From Actinomycetes bacterium (GTDB lineage Bacteria > Actinomycetota > Thermoleophilia > RBG-16-64-13), in NCBI GenBank assembly GCA_024637035.1, contig JAGXFW010000028.1:1-57842 (forward strand): DNA of 57,842 nt, in the 5' to 3' direction. Made by a program: the position numbers and the translations under genes. Within the stretch, counting starts at the first letter, position 1; each line of letters begins with the position of its first letter. Below, piece by piece: positions 1-8,269 of this stretch. The notes below the pieces were generated by a model, which saw only the letters and a list, made by a program, of their open reading frames with translations, had not been told where the DNA came from and made no database searches.

Positions 1-2
1 CG

Positions 3-2102
3 TCGGAGGCGACCCCGGCGCCCGCCGCTTCCGCCGGCGACGACCCGCGGGTGGGTGTGTTCGTGTGCGACTGCGGCACCAACATCGCCGCCACCGTGGA
101 TTGTCCGAGCGTCACCGAGTATGCCGCGGGCTTGGGCGACGTGGTCTTCGCCGAAGAGGGCAAGTGGATCTGCTCGGTGGACTACCTCACCCGTATCCAA
201 GAAGCGGTCAAAGATAACGACCTGAACCGGGCCGTAGTGGCCTGTTGCACGCCCCGCACCCACGAGAAGCTCTTCAAGAACACTGTGGGCGCCGCGGGTA
301 TGAACCCCTACCAGCTCGAGTTCGTGAGCATCCGCGAGCAGGTGTCGTGGGTGCACAAGGGCGACAAGGCCATCGCCACCGCGAAGGCCAAGGATCTGGT
401 CAAGATGGGAGTGGCCAAGGCCCGGCTGCTCGAGGAGGGCAAGGAGATCAGGCTGCCGGTGAAGACCGACTGTCTGGTGATCGGCGGGGGCGCGGCCGGG
501 ATGACCGCGGCCCTGGCCGTGGCCGACCAAGGCTACGTGGTCCGGTTGGTCGAGAAGCAGGATGGTCTGGGCGGTCTCCTGAAGGGGGTGAACACCGTCG
601 CGCCCGAGGGCGTGTCCGCCGGCGAGGTGGTCTCCCGGCTGGTCGATCAGGTGACGGCCAATGAGAACATCGAAGTGCTCACCGGCGCCCACATCACCTC
701 CATCGGGGGCTACATAGGCAACTACAAGGTGGAGGTGGACCGCGGCGGGGTGCCCGGCGCGTTCGATTCCTCCACCATCATCGTGGCCACCGGCATGCGC
801 GAACTCGATGCCACCGGTCATTACGGCTACGGAACGGGCGACGACGTCATCTCACAGTTGGAGCTCGAAGGACGCCTGAAGAGTGGCGCCCCGCTCGGCG
901 CTAAGGACGTGGTGATCGTGCAGTGCGTGCGCTCGCGCAACGAAGAGCGGGGGTGCTGCCACATCGGCTGTACGGTCGCTCTCAAGAACGCTCTCGAGAT
1001 CAAGGAGCGCGACCCTGAGGCCAACGTCTACCTGCTATACAAGGACCTGGTCACCGTCAAGGACGAGTACGCCCACATGAAAGAGATCCTCAAGGCGGGC
1101 GTCAAGACGGTCCGTTTCAGCGACGCACGGCTGCCCCAAGTGACCCGGGGCGCCGACGGTCGCCCGGTGGTCACGGTGCACGACGTGCTGCTGGGCCAGG
1201 AACTCACGCTGCCCGCCGACCTGGTGGTGCTGACGGTGGGCTTCGAGGGCGACGAGAGCGTCGGCGACCTGAGAGGCCTGCTCAAGGTCTCAGCGAATGA
1301 CGACGGGTTCTTCACCGAGTCGCACATCAAACTAGGCCCCCTGGACTTCGCTTCGGCCGGGATCTACCTGGCGGGCTCGGCACGCTCGCCGAAGCCCCTG
1401 CGTGACGTTCGCGAAGAGGCCTTGGGCGCAGCCATGCGGGCCAGCATCCCTATGACCAAGGGTTTCATCGAGGCCGAAGGCATCGTGGCTACGGTCGACC
1501 TGGCCAACTGCTCACAGTGCGGCCTCTGCTGGAAGAACTGCCCGTTCGGCGCAATCGAAGAGGTGGACAAGAATCCACACATCCTTGAGGCCCTGTGCAA
1601 GGGCTGCGGACTCTGTGCCGCCGACTGCCCCAAGGAGTGCATCCAGATCGTGCACTACGGTGACGACCAGATCGCCGCTCAGATCGAGGCCGCGCTGGAG
1701 GACAAGCCGGAGGAGAAGATCATCGCCTTCGTCTGCCACTGGTGCGCGCTGGGGGCGGTGGACATCGCGGGCGTGGGTCGCTCGGAGTACCCGGCGAACG
1801 CCCGCATCATCCGGGTGATGTGCTCGGCGCGGGTGGCCCAGAAGTACGTGCTCGACTGCTACGACCGGGGCGCCGCCGGCGTGCTGGTGGCCGGGTGCGA
1901 GTTCCCCACCTGCCACTACATCACCGGCAACTACAAGTGCTCCGACCGCCTGGTCCGTCTGCGCAAGAAGATGGAGAAGAAGGGCTACGACACTAGCAAG
2001 CTGTGGGAAGTCTGGCTCTCGGCGTCCATGGGGCCCAAGTGGGTGTCCACCATGAAAGAGATGCATGAAGCCCTGGGCCTCGTCCCTGCGTGCAAGAGCT
2101 GA
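3..2102 (+). CDS. HdrA-like FAD/Fe-S subunit fused to MvhD domain (5' end probably outside window)
   Basis: The protein resembles heterodisulfide reductase subunit A, a flavoprotein that shuttles electrons between ferredoxin, NAD(P)H or a hydrogenase and a disulfide-type acceptor in the cytoplasm. Counting from the GTG at 51, there is an FAD Rossmann motif GGGAAG near residue 145, two [4Fe-4S] motifs (CSQCGLC near 487, CKGCGLC near 516) and a C-terminal domain from about 555 with the Cys-rich pattern of MvhD, the delta subunit that links HdrA to an electron donor. An HdrA-MvhD fusion is known in non-methanogens. The frame is open to the left edge (Ser-Glu-Ala-Thr-Pro...), so the true start probably lies upstream and 51 is only the first in-window start. 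The HdrC-GltD gene follows after 7 bp. Its redox partner is not visible. Confidence 0.85.
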   Translation, partial: SEATPAPAASAGDDPRVGVFVCDCGTNIAATVDCPSVTEYAAGLGDVVFAEEGKWICSVDYLTRIQEAVKDNDLNRAVVACCTPRTHEKLFKNTVGAAGMNPYQLEFVSIREQVSWVHKGDKAIATAKAKDLVKMGVAKARLLEEGKEIRLPVKTDCLVIGGGAAGMTAALAVADQGYVVRLVEKQDGLGGLLKGVNTVAPEGVSAGEVVSRLVDQVTANENIEVLTGAHITSIGGYIGNYKVEVDRGGVPGAFDSSTIIVATGMRELDATGHYGYGTGDDVISQLELEGRLKSGAPLGAKDVVIVQCVRSRNEERGCCHIGCTVALKNALEIKERDPEANVYLLYKDLVTVKDEYAHMKEILKAGVKTVRFSDARLPQVTRGADGRPVVTVHDVLLGQELTLPADLVVLTVGFEGDESVGDLRGLLKVSANDDGFFTESHIKLGPLDFASAGIYLAGSARSPKPLRDVREEALGAAMRASIPMTKGFIEAEGIVATVDLANCSQCGLCWKNCPFGAIEEVDKNPHILEALCKGCGLCAADCPKECIQIVHYGDDQIAAQIEAALEDKPEEKIIAFVCHWCALGAVDIAGVGRSEYPANARIIRVMCSARVAQKYVLDCYDRGAAGVLVAGCEFPTCHYITGNYKCSDRLVRLRKKMEKKGYDTSKLWEVWLSASMGPKWVSTMKEMHEALGLVPACKS

Positions 2103-2109
2103 GGACGCC

Positions 2110-4005
2110 ATGACCACCGACGCCACCATCACACACACGGGCGCCGCGGGCGCCACCGGTCGCGACGCCACCGCTCGCCCGGCCGTCGATCCGGCAGCTA
2201 CGAAGGCCCCGGCGGAGCGGGTCACCCTCGCCCGCGAGCCCATCGTCTCCTGCGAGCAATGCGGCATGTGCAGCTCCGCCTGCCCGATCACCGGGGTCGA
2301 CGACTTCAACATCCGCCGCATCGAGCGCGCCGTGCAGCTCGGGGTTGTCGATCACTTGCTCGGCACCCGACTCCCCTGGCTCTGCACCACCTGCGGCCGG
2401 TGCGAAGCCGCCTGCCCGAACGGCTACAAGATCATGACCACCACCCGTACGCTCCGGGCCATGATGGCCGAGGAACTGACTCCGCCCATGGCGCCGTGCC
2501 GCAAGGCCTGCCCGGCGGGCATGGACGCTCCCCGCTACATCCGCCTCATCGCCGAGAGTCGCTTCGCCGACGCCTACGCGGTGATCCGTGAGGCGGCACC
2601 GCTGCCCGGGGTGCTGGGCCGTGTGTGCGCGCATCCCTGTGAGGACCAGTGCCGGCGGACAGCGGTGAACCAGCCCATCTCCATCTGCTCGCTCAAGCGC
2701 TTCGCCTTCGATCAGGCGGCGGCCGACTTCGCTCCTCCGAGCACGGCGGCCGACACCGGCAAGACCGTGGCCGTGGTGGGTTCCGGCCCCGCCGGTCTGA
2801 CGGCCGCGTTCCACCTGCGCAAGAAGGGGCACGCGGTCACGCTGGTGGAAGCCCGCGCGGAAGCCGGCGGCATGCTGCGGTACGGCATCCCCGCCTACCG
2901 GCTGCCTCAGGAAGTACTCGACAAGGAGATCGGCGACATCCTGGCCATGGGTGTGGACTTCACGCCGAATACCGCCCTGGGTGAGCAGGTGACCCTGGAG
3001 AAGCTGCAGGCCGACCATGACGCCGTGCTCCTCACCGTGGGCGCGCAAGTGAGTCGCAAGGTAAAGCTCGAAGGCGCAGATCACCCCGACGTGCTGTGGG
3101 GAGTGGAGTACCTGGCCGACGTGCGCGCCGGGGTCGACGTGCAGCTCAAGGGCCGGGTGGCTGTAGTGGGCGGCGGTAACGTGGCCGTGGACGTGGCCCT
3201 CAGCGCCCTGCGTACCGGTGCTTCGAGCGTCGTGTTGGTGTCGCTGGAGAGCCGGGAGGAGATGCCCGCCTTCAGCTGGGAGGTCGAAGAGGCGCTGCAA
3301 GAGGGCGTGGAGATCGTGCCCTCCTGGGGACCGGGGCGCATCCTGATCTCCGAATCCGGCGCCGACACTGGTTTCGCCGCGGGCGCCGTGGGCGCCGACG
3401 GCTCTGGCAGGTCGGTGGTCACCGGCATGGAACTGGTGCAGTGCACCTCGGTGTTCGACGACTCCGGCGGGTTCTGCCCGCTCTTCAGCGAGGAGACCAA
3501 GGAGCTCGCCTGCGACCAGGTGATCCTGGCCATCGGGCAGTCCACCGACCTCACCTTCCTCGATCCGAAGGGAGAGGTGCAGTTGATGGGCGGCCTGATC
3601 GACGTAGACCTGACCACCCAGGCGACCGCGCTCGAAGGCGTGTTCGCCGCGGGTGACGCGGCCGCCAAGGCTCCAGGCACGCCGGGCACCATCGTCAACG
3701 CCATCGCGGCCGGCCGGCGCGCGGCCGGCGCCATCGACACCTTCCTGGGGGGCGACGGCGACACGTATGAGGCGATCGGCCTGGCCGATGGGGCTGTCAA
3801 GTACACCGGCGAGCGTGAGGTCGGTTTCGCCGAACTGGAGCGGGTGGCGATGCCGGTGCTGGACCCGGCCGGCAGAGTCTGTGGCTTCGACGAGGTGGCG
3901 TGCGGCTTCGACGCTGAGACGGCCGTGCATGAAGCGCGGCGGTGCCTCAACTGTGATCTCGAGATAGTGATGGCCCGGAACGGAGGCCCGGCCGTGCATG
4001 TCTGA
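2110..4005 (+). CDS. HdrC-type Fe-S domain fused to GltD-like NAD(P)H flavoprotein
   Basis: This 631-aa protein has an N-terminal pair of Cys clusters (CEQCGMC near residue 48, CTTCGRC near 92) like HdrC or a GlpC-type linker. A glutamate-synthase small-subunit-like region follows, with its own Cys-rich domain (CRKACP, CAHPCEDQC), FAD motif VGSGPAG near 223 and NAD(P) motif VGGGNVAVD near 353. GltD-like modules usually pass electrons from NAD(P)H through FAD to Fe-S partners; the role here is inferred to be the pyridine-nucleotide arm of the neighbouring HdrA complex. ATG 2110 is chosen over a longer frame because TGAGGA lies just upstream and the longer start would run inside hdrA. The first 40 residues are Ala/Thr/Gly-rich low-complexity sequence, one of several such tracts in the window. 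Confidence 0.85.
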   Translation: MTTDATITHTGAAGATGRDATARPAVDPAATKAPAERVTLAREPIVSCEQCGMCSSACPITGVDDFNIRRIERAVQLGVVDHLLGTRLPWLCTTCGRCEAACPNGYKIMTTTRTLRAMMAEELTPPMAPCRKACPAGMDAPRYIRLIAESRFADAYAVIREAAPLPGVLGRVCAHPCEDQCRRTAVNQPISICSLKRFAFDQAAADFAPPSTAADTGKTVAVVGSGPAGLTAAFHLRKKGHAVTLVEARAEAGGMLRYGIPAYRLPQEVLDKEIGDILAMGVDFTPNTALGEQVTLEKLQADHDAVLLTVGAQVSRKVKLEGADHPDVLWGVEYLADVRAGVDVQLKGRVAVVGGGNVAVDVALSALRTGASSVVLVSLESREEMPAFSWEVEEALQEGVEIVPSWGPGRILISESGADTGFAAGAVGADGSGRSVVTGMELVQCTSVFDDSGGFCPLFSEETKELACDQVILAIGQSTDLTFLDPKGEVQLMGGLIDVDLTTQATALEGVFAAGDAAAKAPGTPGTIVNAIAAGRRAAGAIDTFLGGDGDTYEAIGLADGAVKYTGEREVGFAELERVAMPVLDPAGRVCGFDEVACGFDAETAVHEARRCLNCDLEIVMARNGGPAVHV

Positions 4006-4095
4006 CGGCCGGCCGCGTCTACCCGAGGCGACGATGCGGAGTGGCGCGCCATGGCGCGCGTGTCCGCGACGGAGGGAAGGAGGTGGTCTGGTACG

Positions 4096-4112
4096 CCCCT
4101 GAAGGGGTTTTT
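4096..4112 (+). terminator. Small hairpin with T-run between hdr genes and OYE gene
   Basis: CCCC-TGAA-GGGG is followed directly by five T residues, the shape of a minimal intrinsic terminator. A second CCCC/GGGG pair follows at about 4115-4126. It lies in the 176-bp gap between the HdrC-GltD gene and the flavoprotein gene and may act as a terminator or attenuator. The stem is only 4 bp, so the call is weak. A 16-bp perfect palindrome (GCGCGCCATGGCGCGC, 4044-4059) sits just upstream. Confidence 0.3.
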
Positions 4113-4181
4113 GTCCCCGTAGGGGGAGCACGCGACCGTACAAGACATGAGGGATGTCGCCTGAGGGAGAAGAACGGAGCG

Positions 4182-6179
4182 ATGGCACGACAGATCTTTG
4201 AGTGGGACTACACGAACTATCCGGGGGCCAAGAAGTACCCCCACGTATTCTCGCCGATCCAGCTCGGGAATCTCATTATCCCGAACCGGGTGAAGTACGC
4301 GGCGACCGAGGACAACCTCAACAGTCACGATGGATATATCACCGACGAAGACGTCGCCTACATGCGCGAGCGCGCCCGCGGCGTCGCCGGCGGCCTGTGC
4401 ACTATGCAGGGCGTCTACATGGACGAGCGCCGCTTCGGCCAGGGCTACGTGGGCCAGGCTGCGGCGTGGGACGACAAGTTCATCCCGGGCCTGAAGCGCA
4501 TCGCCGACGCGATCCACGAAGAGCGCGCGGTGGCCAACTACCAGCTGATGCACTGCGGCCGCGTGGGCGGCGTCGAGACCCCCTTCTGTGAGGGTCCGTC
4601 GTTCCTGCCGCAGCGTCTGCGTCTCTTCAAGCCGGTGCACGAGATGAGTCACGAAGAGGTGGAGATCTCGATCCAGCAGCACGTCGACGCGGCCCGGCGC
4701 GGTGTCGAGGCCGGCTTCGATGTCATGGAGATCTCGGGCATCGTGGGCTACCTGATTTCGAACTTCTTGTCGTCGTACACCAACCGCCGCACCGACGAGT
4801 ACGGTGGCGACGTCTACGCCCGCTGCAAGTTCATGACCGACATCATCAAGGGCGTCCGTGGGGCGATCGGCCCCGACATCCCGCTCATCATCCGCATCTG
4901 CGCGTGGGAGCAATTGGACGACGTGGGCGGCAACACCCAGGACGAGTCGATGATCGTCTACCAGGAGGCCGTGAAGGCCGGGGTGGACTCCATCAGCGTC
5001 ACCGTGGGCTGGCAGGAGTCGATCGTGCCGGTGATCAGCCGCGACATCGACTTCGGCACCTGGCTCTGGGTGCCCGAGAACGCGAAGAAGCACGTAGATG
5101 TGCCGCTCTCGATGGCATACCGGCTCTTCCACGCCGACATGGCCGACAAGGCCATCGCCGACGGCAAGATCGACTACTGGGAGAACTGCCGTCCCCAGAT
5201 CGCCGACCCCGACATGCCTCTGAAATACCTGGAGGGTCGCGAAGAGGACATCCGGTGGTGCGTGGCCTGCAACGTCTGCTTGGCTCGCCTGTTCCGCGAC
5301 GCGCCGATGACCTGCTACATCAACCCCACCTGCGCTCACGAGAACGACCCCTCCTACTACCCGCAGCCGGCTTCCACCAAGAAGACGGTGTTCATCGCGG
5401 GCGGCGGCCCGGCCGGTCTCGAGTGTGCGTGGGTGGCCGCTGATCGCGGGCACGAGGTGCACGTGTACGACGACCGCGAGAAGCTCGGCGGCACCATCAT
5501 CGACGCCGGCCTCGCGCCGTACAACGACGACGAGCTCTACCGCATCATCGACTTCCACAAGGCCCAGTGCGACAAGCGCGGCGTGGAGTTCCATATGGGT
5601 GAGACGCTCACGGCTGAGATCCTCGAGGAGGAACTCCCCGATACGGTGGTCATCGCCACAGGCGCGGACTACCTGCGCGGCAACGGCGCGCCCGGCTTCG
5701 ACCGCGATAACGTGATCTCGCTTACCGAGGCTTTGTACGAGACGAAGCCCGTGGGCGACCGCGTCGTGGTGTGGGGCAACAGGAAGCCCGGCATCGGCTG
5801 CGCCCTGGCGCTGGCCAAGAAGGGCAAGAAGGTCACTCTGGTGGGACCGGAGCGCACCGTGGGCAAGGACATCAACCCGTCCTTCCGCTGGCGCTACAAC
5901 ATGTTCCTGCGCCAGAACGGTGTGACCAGCTACAACGACTGCGACATCGCCGAGATCGAAGACGGCCGCGTGATCATCATGACCTATGACGGTCACCGCG
6001 TCCCGGTCGAGGCCGATACGGTGGTCTACGCCGAGCGCGGACCGAGTGCGTTCGCCGCCGAGTTGAAAGCAGCCGCCGCGGAAGAGAGCATCGAGACCTA
6101 CGTCATCGGTGACGCCGTGGTTCCCCGGGGCCTGTCGGGCGCCGTTCACGACGGATACAAGATCGGGCTCCGGATCTAA
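4182..6179 (+). CDS. Old Yellow Enzyme / 2-enoate reductase-like FMN, Fe-S, FAD oxidoreductase
   Basis: The 665-aa length and layout match the 2-enoate reductase / 2,4-dienoyl-CoA reductase / trimethylamine dehydrogenase family: an N-terminal FMN TIM barrel (about 1-350), a [4Fe-4S] motif with Cys at CVACNVC near 361 plus a distal Cys, and a C-terminal FAD/NAD(P)-binding half (GGGPAGLE near 407). Such enzymes typically reduce activated C=C bonds or demethylate amines; the substrate here cannot be read. The Cys spacing is CX2CX2CX11C, slightly tighter than the usual CX2CX3C. ATG 4182 is preferred to an upstream in-frame start at 4041 because homologues begin near here and GGGAGAAGAACGGAGCG precedes it. 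The small protein gene follows after 16 bp with a strong Shine-Dalgarno. Confidence 0.85.
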   Translation: MARQIFEWDYTNYPGAKKYPHVFSPIQLGNLIIPNRVKYAATEDNLNSHDGYITDEDVAYMRERARGVAGGLCTMQGVYMDERRFGQGYVGQAAAWDDKFIPGLKRIADAIHEERAVANYQLMHCGRVGGVETPFCEGPSFLPQRLRLFKPVHEMSHEEVEISIQQHVDAARRGVEAGFDVMEISGIVGYLISNFLSSYTNRRTDEYGGDVYARCKFMTDIIKGVRGAIGPDIPLIIRICAWEQLDDVGGNTQDESMIVYQEAVKAGVDSISVTVGWQESIVPVISRDIDFGTWLWVPENAKKHVDVPLSMAYRLFHADMADKAIADGKIDYWENCRPQIADPDMPLKYLEGREEDIRWCVACNVCLARLFRDAPMTCYINPTCAHENDPSYYPQPASTKKTVFIAGGGPAGLECAWVAADRGHEVHVYDDREKLGGTIIDAGLAPYNDDELYRIIDFHKAQCDKRGVEFHMGETLTAEILEEELPDTVVIATGADYLRGNGAPGFDRDNVISLTEALYETKPVGDRVVVWGNRKPGIGCALALAKKGKKVTLVGPERTVGKDINPSFRWRYNMFLRQNGVTSYNDCDIAEIEDGRVIIMTYDGHRVPVEADTVVYAERGPSAFAAELKAAAAEESIETYVIGDAVVPRGLSGAVHDGYKIGLRI

Positions 6180-6195
6180 GGAGGAGGGACCAGAA

Positions 6196-6717
6196 GTGTC
6201 GTTCGATGCGGAAAAGGAAATCGCAAAGCTCTGGGCCAAGTGCCAGGCTGTGCAAGACGAGAATCGGCGCACGTTCTACCAGTGCCGTGAGGCCGCCATC
6301 CAGATGGCCGGCGACGGGGCCGACGAGAACGCCATCGCCCTGAAGGCGTGGGAGATCAAGGGTAAGGACGTAGCCAAGAGCTACCTCCCGCGCATCCGGA
6401 TGGACAAGCCGAAGTTCGTGGAGAACATCGCCAAGCTGTTCGTGAACAGCTGGCGCAACCAAGGTGCGGTGGTCACGGTGGAGCCGGGCGCGGACGAGAA
6501 CGAAGTGTTCATCGTCTGGGAGCGTTGCCCATGGCCCACCACGGCCAAGCAGTACGGCGCGCCGATGGCGGAGGACCTGGCGGGTTGCGATCTGGCCCTT
6601 CAGACCACCATCGCCGACGTGGCACTCTTCAGCAATCGCAACCTGAAGATCGAGACAACCAAGGCTATCCCCAGGGGCGAAGGCAAGTGCGTGCGCCGTC
6701 TCTGGCTGGAGCAGTGA
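6196..6717 (+). CDS. Small protein resembling the L-2-amino-thiazoline-4-carboxylic acid hydrolase family
   Basis: This 173-aa protein starts at GTG 6196 behind AAGGAGGAGGG. Its C-terminal half has the pattern of PF14196-type proteins: a WERCPWP segment, a conserved Cys-Asp (GCD), and a Lys-Ile-Glu-Thr-Thr-Lys strand ending in a Cys-Arg-containing beta hairpin. That family is named for a thiazoline hydrolase, but most anaerobe members are uncharacterised and occur beside flavin/Fe-S enzymes, as here. It sits between the OYE-like flavoprotein and a ferredoxin, with short spacing (16 and 12 bp), so it is probably translated from the same message. Function is unproven; an accessory or substrate-binding role is equally possible. 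Confidence 0.6.
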   Translation: MSFDAEKEIAKLWAKCQAVQDENRRTFYQCREAAIQMAGDGADENAIALKAWEIKGKDVAKSYLPRIRMDKPKFVENIAKLFVNSWRNQGAVVTVEPGADENEVFIVWERCPWPTTAKQYGAPMAEDLAGCDLALQTTIADVALFSNRNLKIETTKAIPRGEGKCVRRLWLEQ

Positions 6718-6729
6718 GGAGGCCGGCCT

Positions 6730-6939
6730 GTGGCAGCGCAAGTCGACTATAACAAGTGCACCATGTGCGGCGGGCTCACGCAGCCCCGGTGCGTGGAGAT
6801 ATGCCCCGACGAGGCAGTGCGCGTGCAGGACGGTCGCATCGTGGTGACCGAGTTCCTGTGCGAGGACTGCAACGAGTGCGGCATCGTGTGTCCCGACGAC
6901 CGGGCCATATGGGTGCCCGTGTCGGCGGTGACCTTCTAA
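6730..6939 (+). CDS. Ferredoxin-like 4Fe-4S protein
   Basis: This 69-aa protein has two cysteine clusters. The C-terminal one is regular (CEDCNECGIVCP). The N-terminal one has an expanded loop (CTMCGGLTQPRCVEICP). It is probably a small cytoplasmic electron carrier for the preceding flavoprotein. It starts at GTG 6730 behind GAGGAGGCC and is the fifth gene of the left module. A 34-bp perfect palindrome follows 14 bp after the stop codon and may end the transcript. Confidence 0.75.
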   Translation: MAAQVDYNKCTMCGGLTQPRCVEICPDEAVRVQDGRIVVTEFLCEDCNECGIVCPDDRAIWVPVSAVTF

Positions 6940-6953
6940 GAGGAACACGCTTC

Positions 6954-6987
6954 CGGGACCGGGGCGGCCGCGGCCGCCCCGGTCCCG
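6954..6987. terminator. 34-bp perfect palindrome, probable transcription terminator
   Basis: The arm CGGGACCGGGGCGGCCG is followed without spacer by its exact reverse complement. It lies between the ferredoxin stop and the VOC gene. A stem this GC-rich without a U-run is a common form of terminator in high-GC Gram-positives, but a protein-binding dyad or mRNA-stabilising structure is also possible. Confidence 0.5.
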
Positions 6988-7055
6988 AACGACCCCAGTC
7001 GCGCCTCCCGCGCCACGCGGGGGGCCGCCCCGCACGATCCACACAGGGAGAGCCC

Positions 7056-7487
7056 ATGAAGATCAACAAGATCGACCACATCTGCATCGCGGTCAAAGAC
7101 CTCGATGCCGCCCGCAAGCAGTGGGAGCCGATTCTGGGCAAGGCCGAGCCCGACGATCCCTACGTGGACGAAGCCTCCAAGATCCGCGTGGCCCGCTATA
7201 TCCTGGGCGACGTCGGCTTCGAGTTGATGGAAGACCTCACCGGCGACGGCGACGTGTCGAAGCACATCGCGGCCCGGGGCGAGGGCATCATGCTCATCGG
7301 CTTGAACGTAGACAGCGCGGCCGACTCGGTGACCGAGCTGAAGGAGAAGGGCTACCCCATCATCCCCGATCCGAAGTACGGCGACCTTCGCCCCTTCCGC
7401 GACTGCGAATATGCGTTCGTGCACCCGAAGGCCGTCAACGGCGTGCTGCTCGAGCTCATCGACGACAAGTGGGAATCAGCCGAGTAG
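7056..7487 (+). CDS. VOC-superfamily protein, methylmalonyl-CoA epimerase-like
   Basis: This 143-aa protein has the glyoxalase/VOC fold signature IDHICIAV at the N-terminus and HPK...GVLLELID at the C-terminus, and its best resemblance is to methylmalonyl-CoA epimerase. Aligned by eye with the Propionibacterium enzyme, the first metal His (IDH) and last Glu (LEL) are kept, the central Gln is Glu, and the His-His of GLHH is Met-Leu. Two of the four usual metal/catalytic positions are therefore changed, and a different VOC activity is plausible. A methylmalonyl-CoA mutase is encoded 27 kb away. The start at ATG 7056 has AGGGAGAG upstream. Confidence 0.65.
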   Translation: MKINKIDHICIAVKDLDAARKQWEPILGKAEPDDPYVDEASKIRVARYILGDVGFELMEDLTGDGDVSKHIAARGEGIMLIGLNVDSAADSVTELKEKGYPIIPDPKYGDLRPFRDCEYAFVHPKAVNGVLLELIDDKWESAE

Positions 7488-7507
7488 ACGTTCCCGCGAC
7501 GTCCTCG

Positions 7508-7855
7508 CTAGTCGGTGGGCGCTGCGCCGAGCAGCGCCGCCACTGAGGAAGCCACCGCCCTGCGGTCCGCCTCCCCAAGCGTGCCGATCTTCCAGCGGAC
7601 GAAACGCAGGTCGAGCGTGAAGAGCTTCATGCGGACCACGGACGCGGCCGGGAGCCCGGCCACGTCGAGGTCGGCGAGAGGCACGTCGAGTGGCCATGGC
7701 GGGTTGCCCGCGCTGGTGATCATGGCCATGGTCGCGTGGCCCACCGTTCCTAGTGAGTCGGGCCCGGAAAGGACCACTGCCGGGCGGCGGCGTGCCTGCG
7801 CCGCGTCGGTGAACGGGAATGGCACGACCACGACATCCCACCGTTCATAGGTCAC
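7508..7855 (-). CDS. MazF/PemK-type mRNA-interferase toxin
   Basis: This 115-aa protein has the N-terminal MazF/PemK signature (ERWDVVVVPFPF, then RRPAVVLS), typical of ribosome-independent endoribonuclease toxins. GTG 7855 is chosen because it overlaps the 3' end of the antitoxin gene by 11 bp, the usual coupled arrangement, and gives the standard family length of about 110 aa. It converges on the VOC gene with only 20 bp between the stop codons. Confidence 0.8.
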   Translation of the reverse strand: MTYERWDVVVVPFPFTDAAQARRRPAVVLSGPDSLGTVGHATMAMITSAGNPPWPLDVPLADLDVAGLPAASVVRMKLFTLDLRFVRWKIGTLGEADRRAVASSVAALLGAAPTD

Positions 7856-8105
7856 CGAATGCCTCTTCGTCTTCGGCGGAGAGCCACTCTCCGAGCGTCC
7901 CATCGAGGGCGCGGGCGAACTCCCGGTCGAGGGGTTCGGCGCGTCGCAGCGTCACTCGGTCGGCTTCGATGTCGAAGGCGACCATGTCTCCTTGGCTCAG
8001 GTGGAGCGCCTCCCGCACGGCGGCAGGGATGGTCGCCTGATACTTCTTGGTCAACCTACTCACGGCCCTTCTCTGCTCCTTGCTCACTGATACACCCCGC
8101 GGCAA
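7845..8105 (-). CDS. AbrB/SpoVT-type antitoxin
   Basis: This 86-aa protein has a swapped-hairpin AbrB DNA-binding motif (KKYQATIPAAVREAL, residues about 20-34) followed by a short acidic C-terminus (LSAEDEEAFGDL) that would wrap the MazF-like partner. It overlaps the toxin start by 11 bp. The N-terminal 15 residues are poorly conserved in such proteins and the real start could be an internal GTG. It is probably autoregulated through repeats just upstream (8111-8125). Confidence 0.75.
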   Translation of the reverse strand: MPRGVSVSKEQRRAVSRLTKKYQATIPAAVREALHLSQGDMVAFDIEADRVTLRRAEPLDREFARALDGTLGEWLSAEDEEAFGDL

Positions 8106-8110
8106 CTAGC

Positions 8111-8125
8111 GTAATACGGTAATAC
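8111..8125. promoter_or_regulatory. Direct repeat upstream of AbrB antitoxin, candidate operator
   Basis: GTAATAC occurs twice, at 8111-8117 and 8119-8125, immediately upstream of the minus-strand antitoxin start. The pair is enclosed by GCGTA/TACGC. AbrB-type antitoxins bind repeated AT-rich half sites over their own promoter. The position fits; binding is inferred. Confidence 0.35.
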
Positions 8126-8239
8126 GCACATTACCACGGGCCTCCCAATCGGTTGCCTGACATCTTTCGCCAAGCGCCAAGATCGGAAGCTCAGTGTGCC
8201 GCGGCGGCGTTCTCTCAAACATCGGTCTTTGGGTGGATA

Positions 8240-8267
8240 TTGACGACGGCCGCGTTCGGCGTATCAT
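8240..8267 (+). promoter_or_regulatory. Sigma70-type promoter for the kimA leader
   Basis: TTGACG (8240-8245), a 16-bp spacer and TATCAT (8262-8267) form a credible -35/-10 pair. It would start transcription near 8274, just before the riboswitch core. Confidence 0.5.
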
Positions 8268-8269
8268 CA

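Noticed and set aside
1993-6272. Very long antisense open frames opposite the HdrC-GltD and OYE genes
   Set aside because: They are explained by GC-rich third positions of the real genes; their translations are His/Arg/Gly-rich with no family motif, and the plus-strand proteins are clearly conserved.
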